Part shown: positions 7,848 through 16,475 of the stretch, piece by piece
Numbering within the stretch: the stretch's first letter is position 1
Layout of the letters: the number at the start of each line of letters is the position of its first letter
DNA from: JBGPIK01 sp041484845
GTDB lineage: Bacteria > Desulfobacterota > Binatia > UBA9968
Direction of reading: 5' to 3'
Length of the DNA: 36,728 nucleotides
NCBI GenBank assembly: GCA_041484845.1
Contig: JBGPIK010000015.1
Span: 1-36,728, forward strand
Program-made: the position numbers and the translations under genes
The notes under the pieces: model-generated
Database searches by the model: none
What the model saw: only the letters and a program-made list of their open reading frames with translations
Told to the model about the DNA's origin: nothing

Positions 7848-7982
7848 GTAAACCGATCACTTCCATCGAAACGCGGCGGACACTTGGACTGGGGCCGCCA
7901 AGGAAAAGCCCTTGCTCTGTGCAATCAATTGTGGCGCCGTGACGGCGAACGCATTTCGCTCAGAAATGGCCGTTATCGCCGG

Positions 7983-9287
7983 TTATGAGGATTGAAGTCG
8001 ATCTTGCATTAAAAGCGCGTCAAGAAAATATTTCGTAGCCCAGTTGGGAAAGCCGGCTCTCATGTAGCAACCCATCAAAGGAAAAGATCCCGGGATCGCG
8101 CCATTGATCGCTGGAATGTCAGAGTCAATAATCTGCAACGCCTTGAGGTAATTGACCAGGCGATCCGCGGCAGTTTTGTACTTGGGGTCCCCGGTGTGCT
8201 CGTACAATCGATAGCATACCACCGCGAACTGGGCATTCCCGGCAAGACATGAATAGTGTGCGCTAGCGGTCCAATTCGAAAGAAAACTTCCACACAAAAA
8301 TCCCTTGGGGGAAATTTGTCGCAGCAGTGGCTCCACTCCCCTTTTCGCTGACGCTATGAAGTCTTCACGACGGCCAAGAAGACCGACCTCGAGAATTCCT
8401 TGCAGCGTATAGGAGATCGTGTGGGTTATCGGCGCTTCAGAATTTGTGAGACAGTTGTTGGAAAACCATCCATTCGCGTACTGCTGCCCGAGCGTAGCCT
8501 CGATCATGTTGATCGCCCCGTCTTGATACCGCTGGTCATTGACGTCTTCGCCGAAGCGGTATAGAGGCCAAGCACAAAGACAGTTATAGGTCTTGTACTG
8601 ATTCGGGCTAACGAATTTTCCGAGAGTCTGAAAGTGGCCGTCGTCCCGTAGGTCCGCTAGTAGAAAATCCGCCGCACGCCGTCCTGAGTCCAGGAATTCT
8701 GGGGCCTTCGTCGCCCGATAAGCTGCAGTGTAACCGTGCAGCACCATGCCCGTGTTAAAAACGGCGGGCGTTTGTTTTTCGGCGGCGCAGACCGGCCCGC
8801 CTTGCACCGCGCCTGACGGCATTTGAATCTTTGTCTCCCAGATAGCCATTCGCAACGCGCGCCGTCGAATGTCTGGATCGTTGAAGCGCTCTGCATATTC
8901 CAGCAAGGATGGAATAATGTAGCCGGTGGTTTCAGGATATGAGGGACGCCAACCGTTCATTGAGTCAGGGTCGCAAGGGAAATACCCAAGCGATACGCCA
9001 TCATCGGGTGTGGAGTCTTGGGCTCGCAAAAGCCAACTTGCCGCCGCCCGTGCTCGTTCCCGCGTCTCTCCCGAAATCGGCTGGACTGCGTTTGACAGAA
9101 ACCGCCAGTAATCCCTCGCCACGTGGCGGGTAAAACCTCGGTTTGATGGTTGGAGTAGACGCCGAATCAAGGCGAAATAAGGCCGTGCCGTCCAGTACCG
9201 CTCTCTTATAGACGAGATCAAGACGCCTACGGACGAGCCAACGATCGTCGGGTACGTGTGATGAAAACTAACAAGACTGTGGAGCAT
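7983..9287 (-). CDS. VpsJ-like polysaccharide biosynthesis protein, (alpha/alpha)6 barrel
   Basis: About 434 residues from ATG 9287; a TTG start at 9323 would add 12. Neither start has a good ribosome-binding site. After a basic N-terminal region, the protein is a run of helical hairpins typical of six-hairpin or terpenoid-cyclase-like toroids: AASWLLRAQDSTPDDGVSLG, GWRPSYPETTGYIIPSLLEY, AVFNTGMVLHGYTAAY and ITHTISYTLQGILEVG. The WLLRAQ and WRPSYPETTGYIIP signature is the one I associate with VpsJ-annotated proteins of exopolysaccharide loci. No signal peptide is evident. The activity is not established; the fold is shared with glycoside hydrolases and uronyl epimerases, so a role in trimming or epimerising glycan intermediates is possible. 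It sits between NadE-like and sugar-transferase genes in the same orientation. Confidence 0.72.
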   Translation of the reverse strand: MLHSLVSFHHTYPTIVGSSVGVLISSIRERYWTARPYFALIRRLLQPSNRGFTRHVARDYWRFLSNAVQPISGETRERARAAASWLLRAQDSTPDDGVSLGYFPCDPDSMNGWRPSYPETTGYIIPSLLEYAERFNDPDIRRRALRMAIWETKIQMPSGAVQGGPVCAAEKQTPAVFNTGMVLHGYTAAYRATKAPEFLDSGRRAADFLLADLRDDGHFQTLGKFVSPNQYKTYNCLCAWPLYRFGEDVNDQRYQDGAINMIEATLGQQYANGWFSNNCLTNSEAPITHTISYTLQGILEVGLLGRREDFIASAKRGVEPLLRQISPKGFLCGSFLSNWTASAHYSCLAGNAQFAVVCYRLYEHTGDPKYKTAADRLVNYLKALQIIDSDIPAINGAIPGSFPLMGCYMRAGFPNWATKYFLDALLMQDRLQSS

Positions 9288-9519
9288 TTGAGGTTTCAGG
9301 CGAGTATTTTGTCTTCTTATCAAGGAGGCTCTTTTATTTCACAGGGCCTCGTCCCGGAACAAATTCAACGCGCGAATTTTGGCTTCCAAATGTTTAGCGG
9401 CGACACGGGGCAATCACACTGCTCACTCATTTTATCGGCTTATGCTAACGAAACTTCAGTCCGCGTTTTCGGCTCCGGGCAATATGCCGAGTGAGAAAAG
9501 CAGTCACCATAGGAGCGGC

Positions 9520-10518
9520 TTAATTGGCAATCTCGTCGACGCTTTCAACGAGTAGCGGTTTGCGTTGCTGATAGCGTGTGGCCTTGCGCTTCGCGGTGAT
9601 ATCACCATACACATAATCCACCTGTTCGACAGTCAAGCCCGTCACCCGCGCCACATCCTCCACCGCTACCCCGTGATTCTTTCCGTAGAGACAGAAATCC
9701 AATTTGTCGTATGGAAGTGAGAAGAAAAATTCCTCTTGCGATTGACTCAACGAGTAGGTGTCGGTTGTTGGCGGGCGCCGCCGGACTTCTTCTGGAATCC
9801 CTAGATACTCTGCGAGCTGGTAAACTTGCGTCTTATAAAGATGGGCAATCGGTTTAAAATCCGCCGCTCCGTCTCCGTTCTTTACAAAGAAACCTTGATC
9901 GTATTCCAAACGGTTAGGTGTCCCCGAAACCGCATAGTTCAGCCGGTCGGCGTGAAAGTATTCCATCATTTTGCGGATCCGCTGCTTGAAGTTGGTTGCG
10001 GCGACAATTCCGAAATATGCCTCTGCCGTTAACCGCCCCGTGCTTTGCGTGCCGTTCGGTGACTGCGCAATGACTGAGAAAACTCGATAGCCTTTTTGGT
10101 CCATAAGATCGGGCAATGCAATTTTGCACTTGTAGCCCGGCCCGTATTCCGGAATTACGGCGCGAACCATTTCGTCGCGCCGCCGGTAGCAACCAGCGCC
10201 TTCCAGAATCGGTGTAATGTCCTCCACTAGCGTGTTGACCCCCAGCCCGTAAGCGACAAGACGCCCCAGGGTTAAGCTGTCCTCCGATGACTCGCGTTCA
10301 GGCATCAACAGGGCAAGAACTTTATCTTTCCCCAAAGCTCGGGCGCTGAGTGCCGCCACGACACTGCTGTCGATTCCACCCGAGAGACCGACAATCACTC
10401 CTTTGCGCCTCAGGTCTTTCAACACCTGCTCACGGATCGCAGTTGTGATCTGATCAACAGCAAGCGCCGCGTCCAGTTTCAACGCATCGGCCGAAAAAGC
10501 TGAATTTGGATTAAGCAT
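9520..10518 (-). CDS. nadE: NadE-like ammonia-dependent NAD synthetase / PP-loop amide synthase
   Basis: A 332-residue protein with a PP-loop ATP-pyrophosphatase motif, SGGIDSS at 46-52. The NadE fingerprints SGTPNRLEYDQGFFVKNGDG and FKPIAHLYKTQVYQLAEYLG follow, and then the PPTTDTYSLSQSQEEFFF loop. NadE adenylates the nicotinate carboxylate of deamido-NAD and aminates it with ammonia. No nitrilase glutaminase domain is attached, so free ammonia or a partner is needed. At this place in an EPS locus beside an acyl ligase, an alternative is that it amidates a sugar acid rather than making NAD. Finding another nadE in the genome would favour that. ATG 10518 has a GGAA 9 nt upstream. Confidence 0.82.
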   Translation of the reverse strand: MLNPNSAFSADALKLDAALAVDQITTAIREQVLKDLRRKGVIVGLSGGIDSSVVAALSARALGKDKVLALLMPERESSEDSLTLGRLVAYGLGVNTLVEDITPILEGAGCYRRRDEMVRAVIPEYGPGYKCKIALPDLMDQKGYRVFSVIAQSPNGTQSTGRLTAEAYFGIVAATNFKQRIRKMMEYFHADRLNYAVSGTPNRLEYDQGFFVKNGDGAADFKPIAHLYKTQVYQLAEYLGIPEEVRRRPPTTDTYSLSQSQEEFFFSLPYDKLDFCLYGKNHGVAVEDVARVTGLTVEQVDYVYGDITAKRKATRYQQRKPLLVESVDEIAN

Positions 10519-10529
10519 ATGATGATTTC

Positions 10530-10795
10530 CAACACGGAGGCGCGGAGTTCACAGAGAAGATATTTTTTCACCACGAAGTGCACCAAGTACATGAAGAATT
10601 CAAAAGACATTTGCCACCACGGAGGCACGGAGGGCACGGAGACAATTCGCAATTCGAATTTCGATATATCTATTCCTCTGTGTTCTCCGCGTCTCAGTGG
10701 TAAAATTTAAACTCATTTACGCACCACGGAGACACCGAGTTCACCGAGTAAATATCAATTTATACTTCGTGAACTTAGTGACCTTCGTGGTAAAG
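10530..10795. repeat. Family A spacer repeats with a B core
   Basis: The ~319 nt between the acyl ligase and the NadE-like gene has no gene. Arms include CACGGAGGCGCGGAGTTCAC (10532-10551), a CACCACGAAG arm near 10570, CCACCACGGAGGCACGGAGG near 10615-10634, and the return arms CTCCGCGTCTCAGTGGTAAA near 10685-10704 and GACCTTCGTGGTAAAG near 10781-10796. Family B words (AATTCGCAATTCGAATTTCG, 10643-10662) occupy the loop of the inner inverted repeat. Confidence 0.85.
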
Positions 10796-10837
10796 ATTAT
10801 CTTTTCTTTTTTTGCTTGCGGCTCGGATGCGCCGGGT

Positions 10838-12403
10838 TTATGGCGCTGATTCTTCCTTTGGTTCAGCCAGTTGTCGCTTATCGATCTTTCCTGCCGCGGT
10901 CTTCGGCATAGTCTCTCGGAACTCTACGATCGTCGGAATCATGACGCCCTCAAGATGCTGCGCACAATGACGCAGAATGTCGTTGCGAGTGAGGTGCGCA
11001 CCTTCCTTCAACGTCACCACGGCCTTGACGGCTTGCCCGAGCATTTCATCGGGAACCCCGATAACTGCCGCCATGTCGATACCGTCCAATCTATACAGCA
11101 CATTCTCCACCTCTATGGGGATCACCTTTTCACCACGACTCTTGATGATGTCATCCCTGCGTCCGATCCAGTAGAGATAACCCTCCTCATCCATTCGAAA
11201 CAGGTCGCCGGTATAGAGCACCTGCTCCCAAGGGACCGGCCCCGGCTTTAGCGCTTTGGCCGTTTCTTCAGGAAGCCTCCAATACCCCTTCATGACATTG
11301 GAGCCGCGAACCACCAATTCCCCCACTTTGCCCGGCGGTAACCGCCGCCCCTGCTCGTCCACGATGTACACTTCCGTGTTCGGCATCGCTTTGCCGACCG
11401 AGTTCGGTCGCCGATCCAACTGATCAGGCGGTAGGTACGACACCCGCTTACACTCGGTGAGGCCATACATCAGAAACAATCGCGTCTGGGGAAACGATTT
11501 TCGAAGTCGCATGACATGTTGAGTCGGCAGCGCCGCTCCCGCATTCGTGATGTAGCGTAAAGAGGGGAACTGGTATTCTGCTAGATTCAGTTGCAACAGG
11601 ACTGCCGCTACCGTCGGCACGATCGCTAACCCCGTTATCCGTTCGTCGATAAGTTGTTGGATAACTGCATGTGGATACGTAAACGACTGTTCCAGGACGA
11701 CGGTCGCACCGACCTTAAAACCAGTGAGCACCTGATATAGCCCGTAGCTTGAGGACAAAGGCAACACATTCAGGATAATGTCATCGGAGGTATTCTCCAG
11801 GTATCCAATCACCGACATAGCGGCAGAGACCATATTCGCATGGGTCATGACGACGCCCTTGGAATTGCCGGTTGATCCCGAGGTGTAAATAAGCGCTGCC
11901 ATATCGATGTCAATGCTGTGCTTCGGCTGAGCCTCAACGCACTCGACGTGTTCAGCGATAAGATCATCCCACCAGACCACACGTTTCACTCCATTAGCCG
12001 CATTCTCCGTCCTTTTGCCTGCGAGGAGCACCGTTGTCAGCTCGGGCAAGTCTCTCCAGCACGACTGAAGCGTCGTCAGTTTCCTGCTCTCACTGATCAG
12101 AACGTTAGCCCCTGAATTAATCATTATAGAAGTGAGCTTCTCGGCCTTTGTCGCGGGATTGACAACCGTGATGACTGCGTCCGCCTTCAGGATCGCAAAT
12201 ATTGATAGTACGGCCTCCACTGAGCTATCGAGATAAACCGCCACGCGATCGCCTCGCTGCACGCCGATTGTGATCAGCCCGTGGGCGAGCCGGTTGCATT
12301 GTTCCTCGATGCGCCGATAGCTCAGGCGTTGCTCCCCGCAGCTGAGCGCCGTCTTTTCAGGGAAGCGCCGTGCGCTTTGCTCTAGAAACTCGTCAACCTG
12401 CAT
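10838..12403 (-). CDS. AMP-forming acyl-CoA/acyl-ACP ligase, exosortase-associated type
   Basis: A 521-residue class I adenylate-forming enzyme. The ATP-binding P-loop YTSGSTGNSKG is at about 173-183, followed by MYGLTECKRVSYLP, the YTGDLFRMDEEGYLYWIGRRD hinge region and the C-terminal catalytic lysine motif PKTAAGKIDKRQL. These enzymes activate a carboxylate as acyl-AMP and pass it to CoA or a carrier-protein thiol. The two carrier-protein genes in this operon make loading of an ACP likely. ATG 12403 was chosen because AAGGAGA lies 5 nt upstream; the GTG at 12421 would place that site inside the gene. It resembles the ligase of exosortase loci, where the usual partner is a PLP decarboxylase, not seen here. 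Confidence 0.9.
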   Translation of the reverse strand: MQVDEFLEQSARRFPEKTALSCGEQRLSYRRIEEQCNRLAHGLITIGVQRGDRVAVYLDSSVEAVLSIFAILKADAVITVVNPATKAEKLTSIMINSGANVLISESRKLTTLQSCWRDLPELTTVLLAGKRTENAANGVKRVVWWDDLIAEHVECVEAQPKHSIDIDMAALIYTSGSTGNSKGVVMTHANMVSAAMSVIGYLENTSDDIILNVLPLSSSYGLYQVLTGFKVGATVVLEQSFTYPHAVIQQLIDERITGLAIVPTVAAVLLQLNLAEYQFPSLRYITNAGAALPTQHVMRLRKSFPQTRLFLMYGLTECKRVSYLPPDQLDRRPNSVGKAMPNTEVYIVDEQGRRLPPGKVGELVVRGSNVMKGYWRLPEETAKALKPGPVPWEQVLYTGDLFRMDEEGYLYWIGRRDDIIKSRGEKVIPIEVENVLYRLDGIDMAAVIGVPDEMLGQAVKAVVTLKEGAHLTRNDILRHCAQHLEGVMIPTIVEFRETMPKTAAGKIDKRQLAEPKEESAP

Positions 12404-12408
12404 CACGC

Positions 12409-12415
12409 TCTCCTT
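12409..12415 (-). promoter_or_regulatory. Ribosome-binding site of the acyl ligase
   Basis: AAGGAGA on the minus strand, 5 nt before ATG 12403. It fixes the start of the ligase against the GTG six codons upstream. Confidence 0.7.
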
Positions 12416-12484
12416 CAGCACGCTGCTGGAAACACCTCATACGCTTCGCTGCCCCAATCGCTTCGCGAAGCAATCGTGCTCGCA

Positions 12485-12517
12485 TTACGAACACGAACCA
12501 CGAACACGAAGAACGAA
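12485..12517. repeat. Family E repeat (CACGAACCACGAACACG type)
   Basis: A short run of ACACGAACCACGAACACGAA units in the spacer between KAS III and the ligase. The 14-nt core ACACGAACCACGAA (12491-12504) recurs at 21025-21038. A 12-nt palindrome GCTTCGCGAAGC at 12460-12471 lies beside it. Confidence 0.6.
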
Positions 12518-12580
12518 ACCCGAGCGTCTTGAAGCCAAGATTTTTTTGACTACTTTGGAGCCGCTGTTTTCAGCACTTTC

Positions 12581-13630
12581 TTAATGACCGATATCGGCGC
12601 TGCCGTGGTAAACAAAATGTCCAAGGACAGATTCCCGCTGGATCGATAACGACACGCCCCCCCACGAAAGCCCGACGCCGAAACCAAGCAGCATTACATG
12701 ATATGCATCCGATGCCACGGCCGGTGGCCCGGCGAGCGCCAAAGTCAACGGAACAGACGCCGCGCCGGTGTTACCGAACTCGCCGATCGAGAAAGGTACT
12801 TGGGTAAGACTAATGCCGGCCTTCGACGCCAGAAACTTGATCATGTACTCGTTTGCCTGGTGAAAGATGAAGTAAGCATAGTCCCGCGGTGTTTTGTGAG
12901 CGAGGGCTAGAAGATCGGTTATAAGCGTGGGAACGCGGTTTCGGGTGAAATCAAAAATATGCCCGCCGTCCATGTGCAGACAGTATTGAGCCGAGTCTAG
13001 CGGAAAGCGATTGCGGAACATGCCCCCGGGGACGATCAGATCAGTTGCCCCACTGCCGTCCGTCATCATGATGTAATGGGCTTCGCTATCCGGATCGTCA
13101 GTGCCTTCGAGCAATGTTGCACTTCCGGCGTCACCAAATAATAGCGCCGTCGCCCTATCCTTGGAGTCGATGAATTTTGAAGGTGTTTCTCCGGTAAGAA
13201 GTAAGATGCGCCGGCAAGCACCGCTAGCCAGCAGCGCATTTGAGAGCCACACACCGTAGACGTAAGCGGAGCATCCGAGCGCTACATCGAACGCGGCGCA
13301 GCTCTCGGCAAGCCCAAGGCGGTGCTGGAGTATGCAACTCGTGGATGGCATTACATAATCGGGTGTCTGTGTCACCAAGATCAATCCGTCTATGGTGAGC
13401 GGGTCCCAATCGAGCCGGCGCAATAATGTCTTGGCAGCGGCCAAACACAGGTCGGACGTGCAGGTGTCAGACTCCACTTGACGGCGAGATTTTATCCCAG
13501 CCATGGCTGTGATCTTGCGGATCTCGGTCGCGTCAAACCAGGGATGGTCGCGTTCGTTACTGATTTCACGGAGCGGAACACAAGCGATCACCCCTCGGAC
13601 CGCCATCCCTTTCATAATTGACTTGGCCAT
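12581..13630 (-). CDS. 3-oxoacyl-ACP synthase III (KAS III, FabH-like)
   Basis: A 349-residue thiolase-fold condensing enzyme. The catalytic triad is Cys120 (ALGCSAYVYG), His257 (IFHQANEYMI) and Asn287 (GEFGNTGAASVP), all in the expected FabH context. DGLILVTQTPDYVMPSTSCI near 81-100 is also family-typical. FabH condenses an acyl-CoA starter with malonyl-ACP; relatives transfer or condense acyl groups in natural-product pathways. The neighbouring carrier proteins, dehydratase and enoyl reductase point to a dedicated acyl chain rather than bulk fatty acid synthesis. ATG 13630 follows a GTGAGG sequence by 12 nt that belongs to the bracketing family A repeat. The gene is complete. Confidence 0.92.
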   Translation of the reverse strand: MAKSIMKGMAVRGVIACVPLREISNERDHPWFDATEIRKITAMAGIKSRRQVESDTCTSDLCLAAAKTLLRRLDWDPLTIDGLILVTQTPDYVMPSTSCILQHRLGLAESCAAFDVALGCSAYVYGVWLSNALLASGACRRILLLTGETPSKFIDSKDRATALLFGDAGSATLLEGTDDPDSEAHYIMMTDGSGATDLIVPGGMFRNRFPLDSAQYCLHMDGGHIFDFTRNRVPTLITDLLALAHKTPRDYAYFIFHQANEYMIKFLASKAGISLTQVPFSIGEFGNTGAASVPLTLALAGPPAVASDAYHVMLLGFGVGLSWGGVSLSIQRESVLGHFVYHGSADIGH

Positions 13631-13640
13631 AATTTATAGC

Positions 13641-13860
13641 CTCACCACAGAGGCACTGAATTCACCGAGAAGATATTTTCACCACGAAGCACGCGAAGGT
13701 CACGAAGGTTTCGGATGACTTTTCTGATAACACTCTCTTAACACTTCGTGATCTTCGTGACCTTCGTGGTAGAGATTGTCTTCTCTCTTTTGGTTGCGCC
13801 TCAGCCGCGCTGGGACCTTCGTGGTAAACTCTCCGTGTTCTCCGTGCCTCTGTGGTGAAC
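13641..13860. repeat. Family A spacer repeats, clean nested inverted repeat
   Basis: The clearest example of the architecture. The outer left arm CTCACCACAGAGGCACTG (13641-13658) pairs with the outer right arm CTCCGTGCCTCTGTGGTGAA near 13840-13859. The inner left arm TTCACCACGAAGCACGCGAA near 13678 pairs with CTTCGTGACCTTCGTGGTAG near 13754-13773. A segment TGGTTGCGCCTCAGCCGCGC (13791-13810) sits between inner and outer right arms and recurs, diverged, at 2107-2130 (inverted) and 10811-10836. Confidence 0.88.
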
Positions 13861-13876
13861 TCTCTTTCTTACATCT

Positions 13877-14743
13877 CTATTCATAAAAGAAGATCCCGCG
13901 TTCGGCCATTTCGTCCACACAGCGGACGGCATCCTGGGTTCGGACCAGTTGCAAATGAGAATTGCCCAGGCGTAACTCTCTTATAAAATGCTGCCGATCT
14001 AGTTCATCCTTCAATATTTGAGGACGTCTCCTGCGGTTGGCTTCGAGAGAATAAACGTAGGTACGCATCACGCGGCGACTACCGCCAATATCGATAAAGG
14101 GAACCTCAAACGGCTCAGAAAAAAACAACGGGAAGCTAATGCGGTCTTTGATCCGCTCCTCCAAGTAGTGGAAAAACGTAAATGTAAAAAAGGACACGTT
14201 GAAAAACAGCACGTTGCCACCGAGCTGCAGGAGTTTGTCGAAAGGCGTCCCGAGACCACAAGGGTACAAACACGTTTCATGGGCCCCGATCAACCAGCTT
14301 GCTTTCGGACCTAAGGCCAGAATCGGATGGGTGGGGTGTTCGCTTCGTAAGGCGCCGCTACGCCTTCGGAAAGTCTCCGAGAGAAACCCCATGTGCGATG
14401 GCGTCTTACGCACATCGAAGATTTTACCTTGCTGCAGGTATTCATAGGCCGATGACCTGTAAGGCATTGATACCATAAGCAGATTGCCTTCGGGTCCGAT
14501 GACCTCCAGGATTGCGCCAATAAGCTCATTAGGAGAGCCCGTAAAGCCATTTGCACCATCGAAACTACTGTGTACCATGAGCGCATCGCCACGCCCTACT
14601 CCCAGAGAGCGAAGCGCTGCGATAAGTTGAGGTGTCCCATACGAGCGGAATTTCTGGATTAAAAACCGCCGCGCTCTTCGATCGATGGAGCGTAGTCGAC
14701 TTTTTTGTTCCGGCGAGAGATGAGAAAGTATTTTCTTGAGCAT
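13877..14743 (-). CDS. AAC(3)-fold N-acyltransferase (aminoglycoside 3-N-acetyltransferase family)
   Basis: A 288-residue member of the antibiotic_NAT/AAC(3) fold. After a basic helical N-terminus come RGDALMVHSSFDGANGFTGS (about 51-70), the GPEGNLLMVSMPY strand, and the signature FDVRKTPSHMGFLSETFR followed by ALRSEHPTHPILALG (about 109-145). This is the CoA and acceptor-amine site of the family. Chromosomal members in polysaccharide loci acylate amino groups on nucleotide sugars; antibiotic resistance is not implied. Between the enoyl reductase and KAS III, it is a good candidate to move the module's acyl chain onto an amino sugar (inference). No ribosome-binding site is obvious at ATG 14743. 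Confidence 0.88.
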   Translation of the reverse strand: MLKKILSHLSPEQKSRLRSIDRRARRFLIQKFRSYGTPQLIAALRSLGVGRGDALMVHSSFDGANGFTGSPNELIGAILEVIGPEGNLLMVSMPYRSSAYEYLQQGKIFDVRKTPSHMGFLSETFRRRSGALRSEHPTHPILALGPKASWLIGAHETCLYPCGLGTPFDKLLQLGGNVLFFNVSFFTFTFFHYLEERIKDRISFPLFFSEPFEVPFIDIGGSRRVMRTYVYSLEANRRRRPQILKDELDRQHFIRELRLGNSHLQLVRTQDAVRCVDEMAERGIFFYE

Positions 14744-14751
14744 TAGATACG

Positions 14752-15020
14752 ATCACCACGAAGGCACAGTACAGAATTTTGGATTTGCGATTTCGGATTT
14801 TGGACTTCTCACCACGAAATGCACAAAGGACACGGAGGTTCGGATGAAGAGTTTGCTCACCACAGAGGCACGGAGTGCACGGAGAAGAATATTTTTCACC
14901 ACGAAGTGCGCGAAGGACACGAAGGGTCAAGAGTCTTTTCACCACAGAGCGCACGGAGAGCACAGAGCAGAGAGTTTTTTATTAATAAATACTCCGATCT
15001 TCGTGACCTTCGTGGTGAAC
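14752..15020. repeat. Family A spacer repeats with B words
   Basis: This fills nearly all of the ~293 nt between the enoyl reductase and the AAC(3)-type gene. There are several left arms (ATCACCACGAAGGCAC near 14752, CTCACCACAGAGGCACGGAG near 14859, TTCACCACGAAGTGCGCGAA near 14896, TTCACCACAGAGCGCACGG near 14938) and one clear right arm, CTTCGTGACCTTCGTGGTGA (14999-15018). Family B words at 14768-14808 interrupt the outer arms. Confidence 0.85.
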
Positions 15021-15036
15021 CTCTGCTTTCCGTCTT

Positions 15037-15807
15037 TCAATGCCGAATAAAACTCGAAATGCTTTTGCCACCATCGACCGTTATCGTTTGCCCAACGATG
15101 CCGGCGGAGGCTGGGCTGCATAGGAAGCGGACAACAGAAGCCACTTCTTCAAGTGACACGAGGCGCCCGAGGGGACTCGCGCTTACTTCATGTTGCACTC
15201 GCCGTTCGGCGTCGGGGAGAGACGCGAGTGTATCGGTCTTGAGCAACCCGGGTGCTACTACATTCACATTGATGCCATTCTTCGCCCATTCCACCGCCAT
15301 CTGTCGACACAGTGCCTCAAGCGCCGCTTTCGAGCTGCCTACTGCCCCGTAGTAATCAACCGCCCGCTGGGAGCCTAAGGATGAAAGGGCGATGATCCGC
15401 CCCCCTGGGGGCATTATGGGGAGTACTTTCAGCGCGAGATCAAGGAAAGCTCCTACATTCACCTGCCATACGATTGCGAGGTGGCGTTGGCTAAGTTCCG
15501 TTAGCGGTTTGTGGACCCCGGTGGCGGAATTATAAATAAGACAATCCAATTTTCCGGCCTTCTGGCAAATGTGGTCGAAATAGGCTTGCACACCCGAACT
15601 CGTCATTAGGTTCGCCTTTATCGTGCCCCCATCCATTTTATGCTCTGCCAGTTCGCCCCGAAAAGCCTCGCCTGCCGCCTCATTTTGGAAGTAGCCGGCA
15701 TGAACGCGCGCGCCAGCCGCAGCTAATTCCAGGGCGATACTTCGCCCAAGTCCCCGGGTGCCGCCGGTGACCAGGGCTACCTTACCGGTTAAATCAAAAG
15801 GATCCAT
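15037..15807 (-). CDS. FabL-like enoyl-ACP reductase (divergent SDR)
   Basis: A 256-residue short-chain dehydrogenase. The cofactor motif TGGTRGLG is at 14-21. SSLGS is at 142-146 and the catalytic pair is Y153 and K160 in YGAVGSSK, a Y-x6-K spacing rather than the Y-x3-K of ketoreductases. That spacing, together with SSLGSQRAVDYYGAVGSSKA, KPLTEL and the GQTITVDGGKS end, matches Bacillus FabL-type enoyl-ACP reductase III. The predicted reaction is NAD(P)H reduction of a 2-enoyl-ACP, following the FabZ-like dehydratase encoded just upstream. No separate ketoreductase is seen in the module, so it could also serve that step, or housekeeping FabG could. ATG 15807 begins about 10 nt after a family A arm. 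Confidence 0.83.
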   Translation of the reverse strand: MDPFDLTGKVALVTGGTRGLGRSIALELAAAGARVHAGYFQNEAAGEAFRGELAEHKMDGGTIKANLMTSSGVQAYFDHICQKAGKLDCLIYNSATGVHKPLTELSQRHLAIVWQVNVGAFLDLALKVLPIMPPGGRIIALSSLGSQRAVDYYGAVGSSKAALEALCRQMAVEWAKNGINVNVVAPGLLKTDTLASLPDAERRVQHEVSASPLGRLVSLEEVASVVRFLCSPASAGIVGQTITVDGGKSISSFIRH

Positions 15808-15814
15808 TAGGACT

Positions 15815-16029
15815 TCTCACCACGAAGTGCGCGAAGTTCACGAAGGGTTGAGAATTCTATCACCACGGAGGCACGGAGAACACGGAGTTCGGAGAAGAGG
15901 TTGCACCACGAAGTGCACGAAGTTCACGAAGAGTTTGGGTATTTTTATAAACAACTTTCCTAACAACTTCGTGTGCTTCGTGACCTCTGTGGTGAAATAA
16001 ACTCTGTGTTCTCCGCGTCTCAGTGGTGA
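15815..16029. repeat. Family A spacer repeats bracketing the FabZ-FabL gap
   Basis: It starts about 8 nt before the enoyl-reductase start and ends about 3 nt after the dehydratase stop. Left arms: CTCACCACGAAGTGCGCGAA (15816-15835), ATCACCACGGAGGCACGGAG near 15860, and GCACCACGAAGTGCACGAAG near 15903. Right arms: CTTCGTGACCTCTGTGGTGA near 15976-15995 and CTCCGCGTCTCAGTGGTGAA (16011-16030). The order is nested, so the spacer RNA could fold on itself. Confidence 0.87.
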
Positions 16030-16031
16030 AT

Positions 16032-16475
16032 CTATCTCTTCGCTGCGAGGTAGTTACGCAGCACTTCGTCTTCGAAGTTGGCTGTTAAAAGTTCCTTCGG
16101 GATGAAGCCGTACGTCAGGGATGACTCAGCTACCCGTACGCCCTCATAGGTAATAAAGCCCTGAGCACTGGCAGTCAGCTTGTTACACGACTCGATAGTT
16201 GCCTCGATACGCACGGTCGAACCAGGCGTGACAGTTTTGCGAAAGTTTGCGCGCGTGATCTGTAGCAATATCGGCCACTGGGTCCGATCAATGTCGGCCA
16301 TGAGGCACTTGCCGGCAGCCTGCGCCATCATTTCCACCAGGAGCACTCCAGGTACAACGGGATATCCAGGGAAATGGTCCGGGAAATAATCTTCATCCGG
16401 TGCTATCCACTTCTCGGCAACGATGCGCTTGCCGGCCTCGAGATCGAGAATCCGGTCAACTAGCAGGAACCGCAT
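16032..16475 (-). CDS. FabZ-like 3-hydroxyacyl-ACP dehydratase (hot-dog fold)
   Basis: A 147-residue hot-dog-fold dehydratase from ATG 16475; a longer frame to 16628 would be an out-of-family extension read inside the carrier-protein gene. The active-site motif DHFPGYPVVPGVLLVEMMAQ (33-52) carries His34 and Glu48 in the FabZ arrangement. It should dehydrate 3-hydroxyacyl-ACP to 2-enoyl-ACP. Its start lies 20 nt inside the end of the upstream carrier-protein gene, implying translational coupling and near-stoichiometric production with its carrier. The product would feed the FabL-like reductase encoded next. Confidence 0.92.
   Translation of the reverse strand: MRFLLVDRILDLEAGKRIVAEKWIAPDEDYFPDHFPGYPVVPGVLLVEMMAQAAGKCLMADIDRTQWPILLQITRANFRKTVTPGSTVRIEATIESCNKLTASAQGFITYEGVRVAESSLTYGFIPKELLTANFEDEVLRNYLAAKR

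Noticed and set aside
14819..15352. Plus-strand frame of 177 codons across a spacer
   Set aside because: The first half is translated family A repeat and the rest is antisense to the enoyl reductase.
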